Position numbers and translations under genes: made by a program
Source: Corynebacterium pygosceleis
GTDB taxonomy: Bacteria > Actinomycetota > Actinomycetes > Mycobacteriales > Mycobacteriaceae
Reading direction: 5' to 3'
DNA length: 64,000 bases
NCBI RefSeq assembly: GCF_016595275.2
Contig: NZ_JAENIQ020000003.1
Location: forward strand, 372,001-436,000
The notes under the pieces: model-generated
Databases searched by the model: none
Told to the model about the DNA's origin: nothing
What the model saw: only the letters and a program-made list of their open reading frames with translations
Part shown: piece after piece, positions 36,847-45,662 of the stretch
Layout: the number at the start of each line of letters is the position of its first letter
How positions within the stretch are numbered: position 1 is the stretch's first letter

Positions 36847-36919
36847 GCCCCGTTCGTCTAGCGGCCTAGGACGCCGCCCTCTCACGGCGGTAGCACGGGT
36901 TCAAATCCCGTACGGGGTA
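36847..36919 (+). tRNA. tRNA-Glu (CTC anticodon), copy 1
   Basis: 73 nt. The acceptor arm GCCCCGT pairs with ACGGGGT (one G-U), anticodon stem CCGCC/GGCGG encloses CTCTCAC with anticodon CTC, and the T-arm GGTTCAAATCC is present. Nearly identical to the copy at 42552. Confidence 0.95.
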
Positions 36920-36946
36920 CAAATAAGTGGTCACGTACCACGTGTG

Positions 36947-36999
36947 AAACCAGGCGGGGCATCAGTGAAAGATCCACTGATGCCCCGCCTGGTTTCTGG
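36947..36999 (+). terminator. terminator of the tRNA operon
   Basis: A perfect 21-bp stem (36947-36967 with 36975-36995), 7-nt loop, followed by C and further T residues; the stem ends in AAA/TTT. Confidence 0.85.
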
Positions 37000-37639
37000 T
37001 GTCCGTTCATTCGCGGCAGTGTCAGTCGTGCCGGGTGGGGGAGCCCGGTGTCGCGGGATGCGCGCAGGTTCTCTGTCCGGGGTTCTTTCGCGGAGCTGTC
37101 CCCGGCTTCTGGGGACGGGACGGTGGTTGCGGGCTACGGGAACGGGAGCCCTCTGTTGTGTCCCGGGGTGCTTCTTGGGGAGAGGGGGATGGTGCGGAGT
37201 CCGATGCCGTCCCGTCGGTCGTGAGAGTCCGGTTACCGGGTCGTGGAGAACTCATTGTGAATGGTGCGGCGACTTGTCGGTTGCGCACGTTCTCCGGGGT
37301 GGTCGTGGCCCGGTGCGGTGTGCCGGTGCTGGCTGGGGGGTGTGTTCCCCGTGGCCGCGGTCGTCCGCCGTGAGAGAGGCACCCTACGGCTGGGTCGGGT
37401 CTGGTTCATTCCTGTGATGGCCCCCTCCGAAAGTATGAGTGATGCATCTCTCTTTTAGTCGTTCACTTAATGGTGTTCAGGTTCGTCCGCGGATTTCGTT
37501 TCGTTTTATAGTCACTGCTTGACGCCTATTTTCGGGCCCCATGGCCGACTTTTCTCCGCTCACCGGTCTCTTCCGGTCCGCTGCTTCACGGCAGGGTGGA
37601 CGTGTGTGGCGTGCTGACCCCTGTGCTTTAGCCAAGGGG
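37000..37639. other. long intergenic region, no gene seen
   Basis: About 640 nt. The left part to about 37400 is GC-rich with G runs and only chance open frames; the right part is more AT-rich and leads into the promoter of the lipoprotein gene. No RNA gene or repeat was recognised. Confidence 0.5.
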
Positions 37640-37658
37640 ATAGGCTAGGCTAAATGAG
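37640..37658. promoter_or_regulatory. DtxR-like iron box
   Basis: ATAGGCTAGGCTAAATGAG matches the 19-bp DtxR consensus at about 13 positions, including the central TAGGCTAA core. It overlaps the likely promoter of the downstream lipoprotein gene, so iron-dependent repression is plausible. Confidence 0.5.
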
Positions 37659-37686
37659 CATTCACTAAATCAAGGAGCAGTAAAAC

Positions 37687-38484
37687 ATGAAGATTTCCAA
37701 AATTCGTCGTCTCACCCTGATCACCGCCGCGAGCGTCATGGTCGCCGCCGGTTCACTGTCGGGCTGTAGCTCCGACAAGGTTGAAGAGAAGGCGTCGGAG
37801 GCGACCTCCGCCGCTGAGTCCGCAGTGGATGAGGCGAAGGAGTCCACCAAGGAGTCCACGAAGGAATCGTCCACCACGGCCAGTGCAGCGGCCGAGAGTG
37901 ATGATGACTCCGACGATGAGGCGAAGTTCGAGAACGTCGTGTCCGCCGAGGAGATCGTCGAGGACCTGAAGGGTGGTGGCTACGTCGTGTTCATCCGTCA
38001 CGGCCACACCGCCAAGGACTACGCCGATCAGGCCGACCCCAACATGAAGCTCGATGACTGCTCGACCCAGCGTCAGCTCGATGACCTGGGCAAGAAGCAG
38101 GCCAAGGAGATCGGCGAGGCCTTCAAGAAGCTCGAGATCCCGGTCGGCGAGGTCGTCTCCAGTGAGTACTGCCGCGCGTACAATACCGCGGACCTGGCGT
38201 TCGGGCGCTACGAGAAGACCGCGAAGCTGAACTTCCAGCCCGCTGAGGAGTACACGGCTGAGCAGATCGAGACGATGAAGAACAACATCACGCCGTTCCT
38301 CGCCACCATGCCTGCTGAAGGCATGAACAATGTGGTCGTCGGTCATGATGACGTCTTCGACGCCGCCACCGGTATCTACCCGGAGCCGCAGGGCACCGCG
38401 TACATCGTCAAGCCCGAGGGCGGTGACAGCTTCGAGGTCCTGACCCGGATCCCCGCTGACGAGTGGTCCTCACTCACCAACTGA
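37687..38484 (+). CDS. secreted lipoprotein with histidine phosphatase domain
   Basis: 265 aa. Signal peptide and lipobox LSGC (Cys27), then an acidic Ser/Thr/Ala-rich linker to about residue 85 (with ESTKESTKESS repeats), then a histidine phosphatase domain: catalytic His105 in FIRHGH, SSEYCRAYNTADLAFG, and the second His in VVVGHDD. The domain is of the short type seen in periplasmic or surface proteins; its substrate is unknown. AAGGAG lies 9 nt before the ATG. A DtxR-like box lies about 30 nt upstream. It is first in the segment between the two tRNA-Glu genes. Confidence 0.85.
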   Translation: MKISKIRRLTLITAASVMVAAGSLSGCSSDKVEEKASEATSAAESAVDEAKESTKESTKESSTTASAAAESDDDSDDEAKFENVVSAEEIVEDLKGGGYVVFIRHGHTAKDYADQADPNMKLDDCSTQRQLDDLGKKQAKEIGEAFKKLEIPVGEVVSSEYCRAYNTADLAFGRYEKTAKLNFQPAEEYTAEQIETMKNNITPFLATMPAEGMNNVVVGHDDVFDAATGIYPEPQGTAYIVKPEGGDSFEVLTRIPADEWSSLTN

Positions 38485-38527
38485 TAGCGATCACCTGCCC
38501 CGGGCAGGAGTGCTCCAGTTCCGGCTG

Positions 38528-38573
38528 AAGGACCGGTGCGCCAATCCGTCACGGAATGGCGCACCGGTCCTTT
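38528..38573 (+). terminator. terminator after the phosphatase lipoprotein gene
   Basis: A 16-bp stem (38528-38543 with 38557-38572) with a small inner TCCG/CGGA hairpin, ending in CTTTG. Confidence 0.8.
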
Positions 38574-38642
38574 GCCGTGTGGTGAGTATGGTACATCTGG
38601 TGGCATCTTCCCCGAATGTGAGCGGGTGTCGGAGGTGGCGGA

Positions 38643-39188
38643 ATGGACGGTGCAGGATTCGTGGGAAGAAGCGCGTGGGTCGCCTTGTTCGTCTACACCG
38701 GGGTGATGCTCACACTGACCATGCTCAAGGCGTTCTTCGTCATCGGTCACCTCTGGCGTCCGGAGAATCAACGCATCCGGTCCCTGGAACTCGTGCCCTT
38801 CGCGGAGGCGTTCCGGGGATCGAGCTGGTTCGCGCCGTTGTTCGACGGGATCGGTAACGTCGCGTTCTTCGTTCCTTTCGGCGTGCTGCTGTACATCGTC
38901 GTCGGATCGGAGTCGAACCCGCTTCGCAGGGTGACCCTCGTGGGTGCGGCGGTGAGCCTGGGCATCGAGATGCTGCAGTACGTTTTCGCCCTCGGGCACT
39001 CCGACGTCACCGACATCCTGTTCAACACGCTGGGTGCGTTTCTCGGCGCAGGGTTCGCCCGGCTCTGCGGACCGAGGTTCCACAGATGGTGGGTCGGCCT
39101 GTCGTTCCTCCTCGGAGCCGTGTTCCTCGTGCTCGTGGGGCTCGGGGACCGCCTCGGCGACCCGGAGAAGATCGTCGAACTACGCTGA
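38643..39188 (+). CDS. VanZ-like membrane protein
   Basis: 181 aa. Four or five membrane helices; NVAFFVPFGVLLY and the SDVTDILFNTLGAFLGA segment near the C-terminus are typical of the VanZ-like family. VanZ contributes to low-level teicoplanin resistance, but most homologues have no known role. GGAGGTGG lies just upstream of the ATG. Confidence 0.85.
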   Translation: MDGAGFVGRSAWVALFVYTGVMLTLTMLKAFFVIGHLWRPENQRIRSLELVPFAEAFRGSSWFAPLFDGIGNVAFFVPFGVLLYIVVGSESNPLRRVTLVGAAVSLGIEMLQYVFALGHSDVTDILFNTLGAFLGAGFARLCGPRFHRWWVGLSFLLGAVFLVLVGLGDRLGDPEKIVELR

Positions 39189-39204
39189 TCCGGCAAGTCT
39201 GACG

Positions 39205-39738
39205 CTACGCTGAGGTATCCCGCGACCTGCCCGAAAAGGTTGCCCGGATGCCGGCGCAGAACGCCAGTGAGACACTGGCGCCGGCGCCGAGGAACAGGGC
39301 ACCGACCCCCGACTGGCCCGTGGTGTCGGTCGCGGCCGCGATGCAGAACGCGGTGACGAGCCCTGCGGTCACCCCGATCGCGGCGCTGAACCCGCCGAGC
39401 TTCCGCCACGCGGACAACCGGGCAACCAGGAACCAGAAGACACCGACCGTGAGGGCGCAGGCCGCGATCTGCCAGGAGGGGAAGTTGGTCGGCGGCGGGA
39501 ACCCGGGGGCCGTGATTCCTCCGTGGTCGTCCGCCGACCAGCTCAACCAGCCGACGGCCGCCAGAACGCCGAAGACGAACCCGATGAGCCCGGTCAGCCA
39601 CAGCCCCGGTCCGGACGTGGAACGGTCATTGGGGAACCGCCGGGCGAGGACCGCGAGAATCGTGACCCACACGGCCGACGGGACGGCCGCGAAGATGAAC
39701 GTGATCCAGAGGAAATGTTCGAAGGGGTAGGTCAACAT
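39205..39738 (-). CDS. membrane protein, unknown function
   Basis: 177 aa with five hydrophobic segments (about 8-32, 46-68, 88-108, 118-140, 145-165). No recognised family. It converges with the VanZ-like gene, 16 nt apart. Confidence 0.65.
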   Translation of the reverse strand: MLTYPFEHFLWITFIFAAVPSAVWVTILAVLARRFPNDRSTSGPGLWLTGLIGFVFGVLAAVGWLSWSADDHGGITAPGFPPPTNFPSWQIAACALTVGVFWFLVARLSAWRKLGGFSAAIGVTAGLVTAFCIAAATDTTGQSGVGALFLGAGASVSLAFCAGIRATFSGRSRDTSA

Positions 39739-39820
39739 GGTGCCGAGGCTACCGGCACGGCCAGCCGGGGGAACACGGTGCCACCACGTTCAGGGGGTGG
39801 CGGTGGTTGAGCGGCAGCTG

Positions 39821-40585
39821 TCAGGTACTCCGTTTCGAGGCTCTCAGTGCCCCCCACGCGAAGACGACCAGCAGTCCACCGAACCAGAGGAGGCTGAACA
39901 CCAGTGAGTCCCCGGTACCGGTTCCGTCATTCAGGCCGGTCGCCGTCCGGACGGCGTGGCTGACCGGCGAGTTCACGGCGAGGGGGCGGACCGCCGTCAC
40001 GAATCTGTCCGCCGGCATGAGTCCCTCGTTGAAGAACTGCATGATCATCACCAGAGGGGCCGCGACCATCGCCGATTCGGGGGTGCTGAACGCGGAGCCG
40101 ATGAGAATGGACAGTGCCCCTGCGGTGAGTGCGGCGAGCACGATGAACGACGCCAGCCAGAGACCGGCGGCGACGGTGTGGATCCGCAGTCCACAGGGGA
40201 TCGCCACCGCGACGACGAGTATCCCGCCGGCGATCATCCGGGCCGTGGTGAAGAGCAGGGTTCCGGTGACGTAGGCACCTGTCCCGGCCGGTGTGGTGGC
40301 GAATCTGGCTGCCATCCCGAGGCGTTTCTCGCGGATCATCTCCGCTGCGGCCGGGATCGCGATCATGAATTCCACGGCGAAGATCATCATGACCGTCAAC
40401 GGCAGGAGGTCGAGTTCACCGTCCGGATGGACGGCGCGGATGAGATCACCGAACATGGCCCGGGTGATCAGCGTCATGAAGATCGGTACACCGAGGGTGT
40501 TGACGATGGCGGAGGAGTTGCGCCGCCAGTCGAGGAGGAGCCTGCGGGCGTGTGTGAGGGCGGGGGAGATGATGGTCGTGGTCAT
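39821..40585 (-). CDS. ABC-2 type multidrug exporter permease (second)
   Basis: 254 aa, six membrane helices, DrrB-like ABC-2 permease with the EMIREKRLGMAARFATTPAGT cytosolic segment. ATG 40585 overlaps the preceding permease stop as ATGA, showing translational coupling. It probably forms a heterodimer with the other permease, with the ATPase as motor. Confidence 0.88.
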   Translation of the reverse strand: MTTTIISPALTHARRLLLDWRRNSSAIVNTLGVPIFMTLITRAMFGDLIRAVHPDGELDLLPLTVMMIFAVEFMIAIPAAAEMIREKRLGMAARFATTPAGTGAYVTGTLLFTTARMIAGGILVVAVAIPCGLRIHTVAAGLWLASFIVLAALTAGALSILIGSAFSTPESAMVAAPLVMIMQFFNEGLMPADRFVTAVRPLAVNSPVSHAVRTATGLNDGTGTGDSLVFSLLWFGGLLVVFAWGALRASKRST

Positions 40586-41334
40586 GTGCGCTCCCTGGAG
40601 AATGCGGCCGAGAAACCGGCGATGGCGGCGACCGTGAGTGCGATCAGCCAGGCCGCGGCCTCGATGGCCGTACCCCGGTCGAACCCGGACCCGGTCATGA
40701 GTGCGCGGACGGTGTCGAGGATCGGGGACAACGGCATGTGGGTGATGACGGGCCGGACGGTGGAGGACATCGCCTCGGCGGGGATGAATGCCGTGGAGAA
40801 CAGAATGAAGGGCATGACCAGGGACTGGATCAGCAACGCCGTGGACGTCGGTTTCCGGCCGAGCAGGCTCAGGCCGCAGAACCCGGCGCAGAAGGTCAGC
40901 GACAGCAGCAGGAATATCAGGGCCACCGCACCGAACCGCCATATTCCGTCGTGGACGCGGGTGCCGAGGAGAACCCCGATGACGGTGACGACACCACCGG
41001 AGATGAGGATCCGGGTGATATCGGCGAGGAGCCGGCCCGCGACGATCCGGCCCGGGCTGACGGACAGTGTCGCGAGACGTGAATGGATGCCGTTCTCCCG
41101 GTCGAGTGCCACATCGAGTGCCGAGCCCCCGGCCGCGAACACGATGACCTGCATCATCGCGGCAGGATAGAGGAAGGTGGCGTAATCGACGCCGAAAATG
41201 GCCGTCGCGTCGGAGAAGACGCTGTAGAAGCAGGTGAGGAAGATGCCCGGGACGAACAGCGCCGAGATCAACGCCGCGCGATTCCGGAGGAACCGCACGG
41301 TACCCCGGTTCCACAATGCCGTGAGCGTGTTCAC
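40582..41334 (-). CDS. ABC-2 type multidrug exporter permease (first)
   Basis: 250 aa, six membrane helices. ALDRENGIHSRLATLSVSPG is the ABC-2 coupling segment and corresponds to the REKR segment of the downstream permease. It overlaps the ATPase gene by 4 nt. DrrABC-type systems export daunorubicin-like drugs or lipids; the substrate here is unknown. Confidence 0.88.
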   Translation of the reverse strand: MNTLTALWNRGTVRFLRNRAALISALFVPGIFLTCFYSVFSDATAIFGVDYATFLYPAAMMQVIVFAAGGSALDVALDRENGIHSRLATLSVSPGRIVAGRLLADITRILISGGVVTVIGVLLGTRVHDGIWRFGAVALIFLLLSLTFCAGFCGLSLLGRKPTSTALLIQSLVMPFILFSTAFIPAEAMSSTVRPVITHMPLSPILDTVRALMTGSGFDRGTAIEAAAWLIALTVAAIAGFSAAFSRERT

Positions 41335-42338
41335 CGGCGTCCCCCGTCGCTATCGGAGGCGGGATCCCCGTCCGCACGCGCGAGCGCGAAGTACACGTCA
41401 TCGAGCGAGGGGGGTGTCATACCGACGTCGGTGATGCTGAGCCCCGCCCGGTCGATCGCCTGGAGGAGGGGGTTCAGCTCGGTGAATCCCCCACGGACGA
41501 GCAGCTCCACGACACCGCCGTCGCGGACGGCGAGATCGTCGTCCCGGGTGGTGTACCCGTGATCCGCGAGAAGTTCCCCTGCGGTGGTGGCCGAGGCATG
41601 GTCCTGGAAGGTGACGGAGCACCGGTACCGTCCGTACTCCGATTTCAGGTTCCGGGGTGTGTCCACCGCTATGATCCGACCGTCCCGGAGGACGGCGACA
41701 CGGTCCGCCAGGCGATCCGCCTCCTCGAGATACTGGGTCGTCAGGAGTATGGATGTCCCGTGGTTGCGCAGATCGAGGATCTGTGACCACAGGGCCTCCC
41801 TGGATTCCGGATCGAGTCCGGTCGACGGCTCGTCGAGGAACAGCAGTGCCGGTGGAACGACGAGTGAGACGGCGATGTCCAACCTGCGGCGCATGCCCCC
41901 GGAGTAGTCGGACAGGCGTTTGTCCGCTGCGTCACGGAGATTGAACTCGTCGAGCAACTCCACCGCACGGTCCCGTGCGGCACGTCCGGACAGTCCGGCG
42001 AGACGGCCGAAGAAGACGAGGTTCTCCATGCCCGTCAGATCATTGTCGACCGCGGCGAACTGGCCCGTGAGTGAGATGGAACTCCGGACGCCCGCGGCAT
42101 CGGTGGCCAGATCACGGCCGGCGACGGTCACGGACCCGGAGGTGAAGGGGATCAGTGTGCTCAGGACGTTGATGAGGGTCGTCTTGCCGGCACCGTTGGC
42201 GCCGAGAACGGCGAGGATCCCGCCGGGCGGGATCGTCAGATCGACGCCCCTGAGGACATCATTGCCACCCCGTCGGCAGTGGAGGTCCCGGACATCGAGG
42301 ATGCTCGGAGGGACGGGGATGTGACCTGGGGGAGCCAT
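41331..42338 (-). CDS. DrrA-type ABC exporter ATP-binding protein
   Basis: 335 aa. Walker A GANGAGKTT, signature YSGGMRRRLD, Walker B LLFLDEPSTGLD and switch LTTQYLEEAD; the SGGMRRRL form and C-terminal extension with a PPSLDDVYFAL end are typical of DrrA. AAGGATT lies upstream of the ATG. First gene of a three-gene exporter operon just inside the right-hand tRNA-Glu copy. Confidence 0.92.
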   Translation of the reverse strand: MAPPGHIPVPPSILDVRDLHCRRGGNDVLRGVDLTIPPGGILAVLGANGAGKTTLINVLSTLIPFTSGSVTVAGRDLATDAAGVRSSISLTGQFAAVDNDLTGMENLVFFGRLAGLSGRAARDRAVELLDEFNLRDAADKRLSDYSGGMRRRLDIAVSLVVPPALLFLDEPSTGLDPESREALWSQILDLRNHGTSILLTTQYLEEADRLADRVAVLRDGRIIAVDTPRNLKSEYGRYRCSVTFQDHASATTAGELLADHGYTTRDDDLAVRDGGVVELLVRGGFTELNPLLQAIDRAGLSITDVGMTPPSLDDVYFALARADGDPASDSDGGRR

Positions 42339-42357
42339 GTGCGAATCCTTCGGTTAG

Positions 42358-42384
42358 TTGACCCTTGTGTATCAGTGACGTCAA
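42358..42384. promoter_or_regulatory. TTGAC/GTCAA inverted repeat upstream of the exporter operon
   Basis: TTGAC (42358-42362) and GTCAA (42380-42384) form a spaced palindrome 20-46 nt before the ATPase start. It could be an operator for a local drug-sensing regulator or part of the promoter. Confidence 0.3.
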
Positions 42385-42551
42385 TTTAGCATTCCGTTCT
42401 ATATTGGGGCAAGGGCGGTCCGGAACCTTTTTCGTTTTCCGGCCGTCGGATATTCGGATCACGTGTTTCCCGGCGTCGTAACAGGCACTGTGAGCAGGCG
42501 ATTTGTCCGTCCCGTTCCGGTCGCATAAAGTGATGCGAGTCCGCAAGGCAT

Positions 42552-42624
42552 GCCCCGTTCGTCTAGGGGCCTAGGACGCCGCCCTCTCACGGCGGTAACA
42601 CGGGTTCAAATCCCGTACGGGGTA
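42552..42624 (+). tRNA. tRNA-Glu (CTC anticodon), copy 2
   Basis: 73 nt, same structure as the copy at 36847 and differing at only two positions that I can see (D-loop C to G, variable region G to A). CCA is not encoded. Confidence 0.95.
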
Positions 42625-42630
42625 CGAGGA

Positions 42631-42665
42631 AAGCGCCCGAACCGTCAAGGTTCGGGCGCTTTTTC
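42631..42665 (+). terminator. terminator of tRNA-Glu copy 2
   Basis: AAGCGCCCGAACC (42631-42643), loop GTCAA, GGTTCGGGCGCTT (42649-42661), then TTT. Confidence 0.9.
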
Positions 42666-42680
42666 GTGCGCTGTCCCGGA

Positions 42681-43403
42681 TCAGAGCATCGCGGACAGTT
42701 CGCGGGCGGCGCGGGCGAGCTCCACACCCCACTTCTGCCCGGGGTGGGGGCGCAGGCGCTCCGCGGGCCCGGAGACGGACAGGGCCGCCACCATGGCCGC
42801 GTCCTCGAACACCGGGGCGCTCAGTGAGGCGAGGCCCGCCTCGCGCTCGCTCACGGACTCCGCGTAACCCAGCCGCCGGACCCGCTCGAGGTCGTCGGTG
42901 GTGAACGCGGCATCGGGCAGGATCACCCCACGGAGCTGCGGGGAGGCGTAGGCCATGAAGACCCGGGCGGCGGAACCCGCGGTGAGCGACATCCGGGACC
43001 CCACCGGCACGGTGTTCTGGAGGCCGGATGGTGGTTCGAGGGAGGCGATGCAGGTGCGGGTCGTTCCGGTCAGGCGGTACAACTGGACGGATTCGCCGGT
43101 GGTCTCCATCAGGGTGCCCATCACGGGGCGTGCGGCGTCGATGAGTTTGTCGGAGGCGCCCGCGCCGAGCGTGGTCAGGGTCCGGCCGACGCACCACCGG
43201 CCGTCACCGGTGCGGGTGAGCATGTTGTGCACCTCAAGGGCGGTGGCGAGCCGGTGGGCCGTGGCCCGGGGGAGTCCGGTCGACTCGCAGAGTTCCGCCA
43301 GTGAGCGGGGTTGTTCCGCGACCGTGGAGAGGATGAGCACGGCACGGTCGAGGACCTTGATCCCGCTTCCTTCGTTCGCGTCCGGTGAGCTATACTGTCC
43401 CAT
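42681..43403 (-). CDS. ltbR: IclR-family regulator of leucine (and tryptophan) genes
   Basis: 240 aa. N-terminal winged HTH ([34 protein letters not shown] split over helices) and the C-terminal IclR effector domain ending in [15 protein letters not shown]. In Corynebacterium glutamicum the homologue LtbR, also divergent from leuCD, represses leuB, leuCD and trp genes; orthology here rests on position and family. TAATAT on the minus strand ends 6 nt before the ATG, so it is leaderless. The leuC -10 candidate lies inside its first codons. Confidence 0.9.
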   Translation of the reverse strand: MGQYSSPDANEGSGIKVLDRAVLILSTVAEQPRSLAELCESTGLPRATAHRLATALEVHNMLTRTGDGRWCVGRTLTTLGAGASDKLIDAARPVMGTLMETTGESVQLYRLTGTTRTCIASLEPPSGLQNTVPVGSRMSLTAGSAARVFMAYASPQLRGVILPDAAFTTDDLERVRRLGYAESVSEREAGLASLSAPVFEDAAMVAALSVSGPAERLRPHPGQKWGVELARAARELSAML

Positions 43404-43439
43404 ATTCTGATATTAACATCCCATGTTGTGGGAAAGCGA
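43391..43439. promoter_or_regulatory. overlapping divergent ltbR/leuCD promoters and probable LtbR site
   Basis: TATACT (43391-43396, plus) is a perfect -10 for leuCD and lies within the ltbR coding start; TAATAT (43410-43415, minus) is the ltbR -10. Between and after them lies AT-rich DNA with ATATTCTGATATT and TGTGGGAA, the latter shared with the leuB promoter. Confidence 0.5.
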
Positions 43440-43504
43440 GGGCGTTGCGTGACGCCTTCCCCTGTGAGTTCCCGCAGTTGATCCGCACACGGAGGAGTTC
43501 AACC

Positions 43505-44989
43505 ATGACCGGCCCGAACGATGTCGCCGACACCGGTGTCGCAGCGGACGGACCCCGCACGCTCGCGGAGAAGGTCTGGTCGGACCACATCGTCGCGAAA
43601 GGTGACGGGGACGACCCGGATCTGGTCTACATCGATCTGCACCTGCTGCACGAGGTGACCTCCCCCCAGGCCTTCGACGGCCTCAGGCTCGCCGGTCGCT
43701 CCCTCCGCCGGCCGGACCTCACCCTCGCGACGGAGGACCACAACGTCCCCACCTCCGGAATCACCACCGGCGCGGTCATCGAGATCGCCGATCTCATCTC
43801 CCGTACCCAGGTGGACACCCTGCGGAGGAACTGCGCGGAGTTCGGGGTGCCCATCTACCCCATGGGCACCGAGGAACAGGGGATCGTGCACGTGGCCGGT
43901 CCTCAACTGGGGCTCACGCAGCCCGGGATGACGGTGGTCTGCGGTGACAGTCACACCGCGACCCACGGAGCGTTCGGTGCGATCGCATTCGGAATCGGAA
44001 CCTCCGAGGTCGAGCACGTCATGGCGACGCAGACGCTCTCACTGAGGCCGTTCAAGACCATGGCCGTCAACGTCTCGGGGACCCTGCGGGAGGATGTCAC
44101 CGCCAAGGACCTGATCCTCGCGATCATCGCGCGGATAGGTACCGGTGGTGGGCAGGGACACATCATCGAGTACCGCGGTGAAGCCATCGGGAACCTCTCG
44201 ATGGAGGCACGCATGACGGTGTGCAACATGTCCATCGAGGCGGGCGCCCGGGCCGGCATGATCGCCCCCGATGACGTCACCTTCGAATACCTGAAGGGCC
44301 GCCGGCACGCGCCGACCGGTGCGGACTGGGACGCCGCCGTCGACTACTGGCGCAGCCTCCGGACCGATGACGGCGCCGAGTTCGACACCGTCGTCGAGAT
44401 CGACGGTTCCGCGCTCACCCCCTACGTCACCTGGGGCACCAACCCGGGGCAGGGGCTGCCGCTCGACGGCCGTGTCCCGTCCCCGGAGGACTTCACCGAC
44501 GAGACCGAACGTATCGCGGCGGAGAAGGCGTTGTCCTACATGGATCTCGTGCCCGGCACACCGCTGCGGGAGATCACCGTGGACACCGTGTTCGTCGGGT
44601 CCTGCACCAACGGCAGGATTGAGGACATCCGGGCCGTCGCCGGGGTGCTCGAGGGGCGGCGTGTCGCCGACGGCGTCCGCATGCTCGTCGTCCCCGGTTC
44701 TGCGGCGGTCCGGGCCCAGGCGGAGGCCGAGGGACTGGACGCCATCATCCGAGCGGCGGGCGCCGACTGGCGTCAGCCCGGATGTTCGATGTGCCTGGCC
44801 ATGAACCCGGACAAACTGCAACCCGGCGAGCGCGCCGCATCGACCTCGAACCGGAACTTCGAGGGCAGGCAGGGCCCCGGTGGGCGCACCCATCTCGTGT
44901 CTCCGCAGGTCGCCGCGGCGACCGCCGTGTCGGGGCACCTCGCGGCACCGTCCGACCTCGGCCCCGTGTCCGCACTCGTGAGCGCCTGA
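43505..44989 (+). CDS. leuC: 3-isopropylmalate dehydratase large subunit
   Basis: 494 aa aconitase-family protein; with LeuD it isomerises 2-isopropylmalate to 3-isopropylmalate. The [4Fe-4S] cluster Cys residues are in [13 protein letters not shown] and [17 protein letters not shown] and [14 protein letters not shown] are active-site blocks. ATG 43505 follows GGAGGAG at good spacing. The N-terminal 18 residues are an extension before the conserved TLAEKVW. Confidence 0.97.
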   Translation: MTGPNDVADTGVAADGPRTLAEKVWSDHIVAKGDGDDPDLVYIDLHLLHEVTSPQAFDGLRLAGRSLRRPDLTLATEDHNVPTSGITTGAVIEIADLISRTQVDTLRRNCAEFGVPIYPMGTEEQGIVHVAGPQLGLTQPGMTVVCGDSHTATHGAFGAIAFGIGTSEVEHVMATQTLSLRPFKTMAVNVSGTLREDVTAKDLILAIIARIGTGGGQGHIIEYRGEAIGNLSMEARMTVCNMSIEAGARAGMIAPDDVTFEYLKGRRHAPTGADWDAAVDYWRSLRTDDGAEFDTVVEIDGSALTPYVTWGTNPGQGLPLDGRVPSPEDFTDETERIAAEKALSYMDLVPGTPLREITVDTVFVGSCTNGRIEDIRAVAGVLEGRRVADGVRMLVVPGSAAVRAQAEAEGLDAIIRAAGADWRQPGCSMCLAMNPDKLQPGERAASTSNRNFEGRQGPGGRTHLVSPQVAAATAVSGHLAAPSDLGPVSALVSA

Positions 44990-45011
44990 GCGGCGCAGGA
45001 GGAGAGAAACC

Positions 45012-45605
45012 GTGGAGAAGTTCACCGAGTTCACCGGTGTCGGTGTCCCACTGAAACGGTCCAACGTCGACACCGACCAGATCCTGCCCGCCGTCTACCT
45101 GAAACGGGTCACCCGCACCGGGTTCGAGGACGCACTGTTCGAGGGCTGGCGCAGGGACCCGGAGTTCGTTCTCAACCAGGACGCGTTCCGGGACGGGTCG
45201 ATCCTCGTCGCCGGCCCGGACTTCGGCACCGGCTCGTCCCGGGAACATGCCGTGTGGGCGCTTATCGACTACGGGTTCCGCGTCGTGTTCTCCTCCCGGT
45301 TCGCCGACATCTTCCGTGGTAACGCCGGTAAATCCGGTCTGCTCGCCGCCCAGATGGAACAGAGCGACATCGAGCTGCTCTGGAAACTCATGGACGCCGA
45401 TCCCGGTATGGAGCTCACCGTCGACCTGTTCGGGCGAACCGTGACCGCAGGATCCCACGTCCTGCCCTTCACCGTCGACGACTACACGCGCTGGCGGCTG
45501 CTCGAGGGGCTGGATGACATCGGTCTGACCCTGCGGGACGAGCCCGCCATCAGTCGTTTCGAGGCGGCACGTCCGACCTTCCGCCCGGTGACCCGCCGGA
45601 GGTGA
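45012..45605 (+). CDS. leuD: 3-isopropylmalate dehydratase small subunit
   Basis: 197 aa. Swivelling domain of the isomerase; [16 protein letters not shown] at the start and [11 protein letters not shown] are the family signatures. GTG 45012 follows GGAGGAGAG. It is 22 nt downstream of leuC in the same operon. Confidence 0.97.
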   Translation: MEKFTEFTGVGVPLKRSNVDTDQILPAVYLKRVTRTGFEDALFEGWRRDPEFVLNQDAFRDGSILVAGPDFGTGSSREHAVWALIDYGFRVVFSSRFADIFRGNAGKSGLLAAQMEQSDIELLWKLMDADPGMELTVDLFGRTVTAGSHVLPFTVDDYTRWRLLEGLDDIGLTLRDEPAISRFEAARPTFRPVTRRR

Positions 45606-45662
45606 CCACGGCGGCCACCCGGAGTCTCCCCGCCGGGGAGGAACGGGGTGGTACGGAGGAAG

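Noticed and set aside
37000-37400. Open frames of 60-125 codons in the gap after the tRNA operon
   Set aside because: Overlapping frames on both strands with biased Arg/Gly/Pro composition and no ribosome sites.
36847-42624. The tRNA-Glu pair as attachment sites of an integrated element
   Set aside because: No integrase, phage or conjugation gene lies between them, both tRNAs are complete genes, and composition is ordinary; only a recombination-prone interval is proposed.
43424-43453. A 9-codon frame starting ATGTTGTGG in the leuCD leader, as an attenuation peptide
   Set aside because: It has one Leu and one Trp codon only, no Shine-Dalgarno, and no terminator/antiterminator pair follows.
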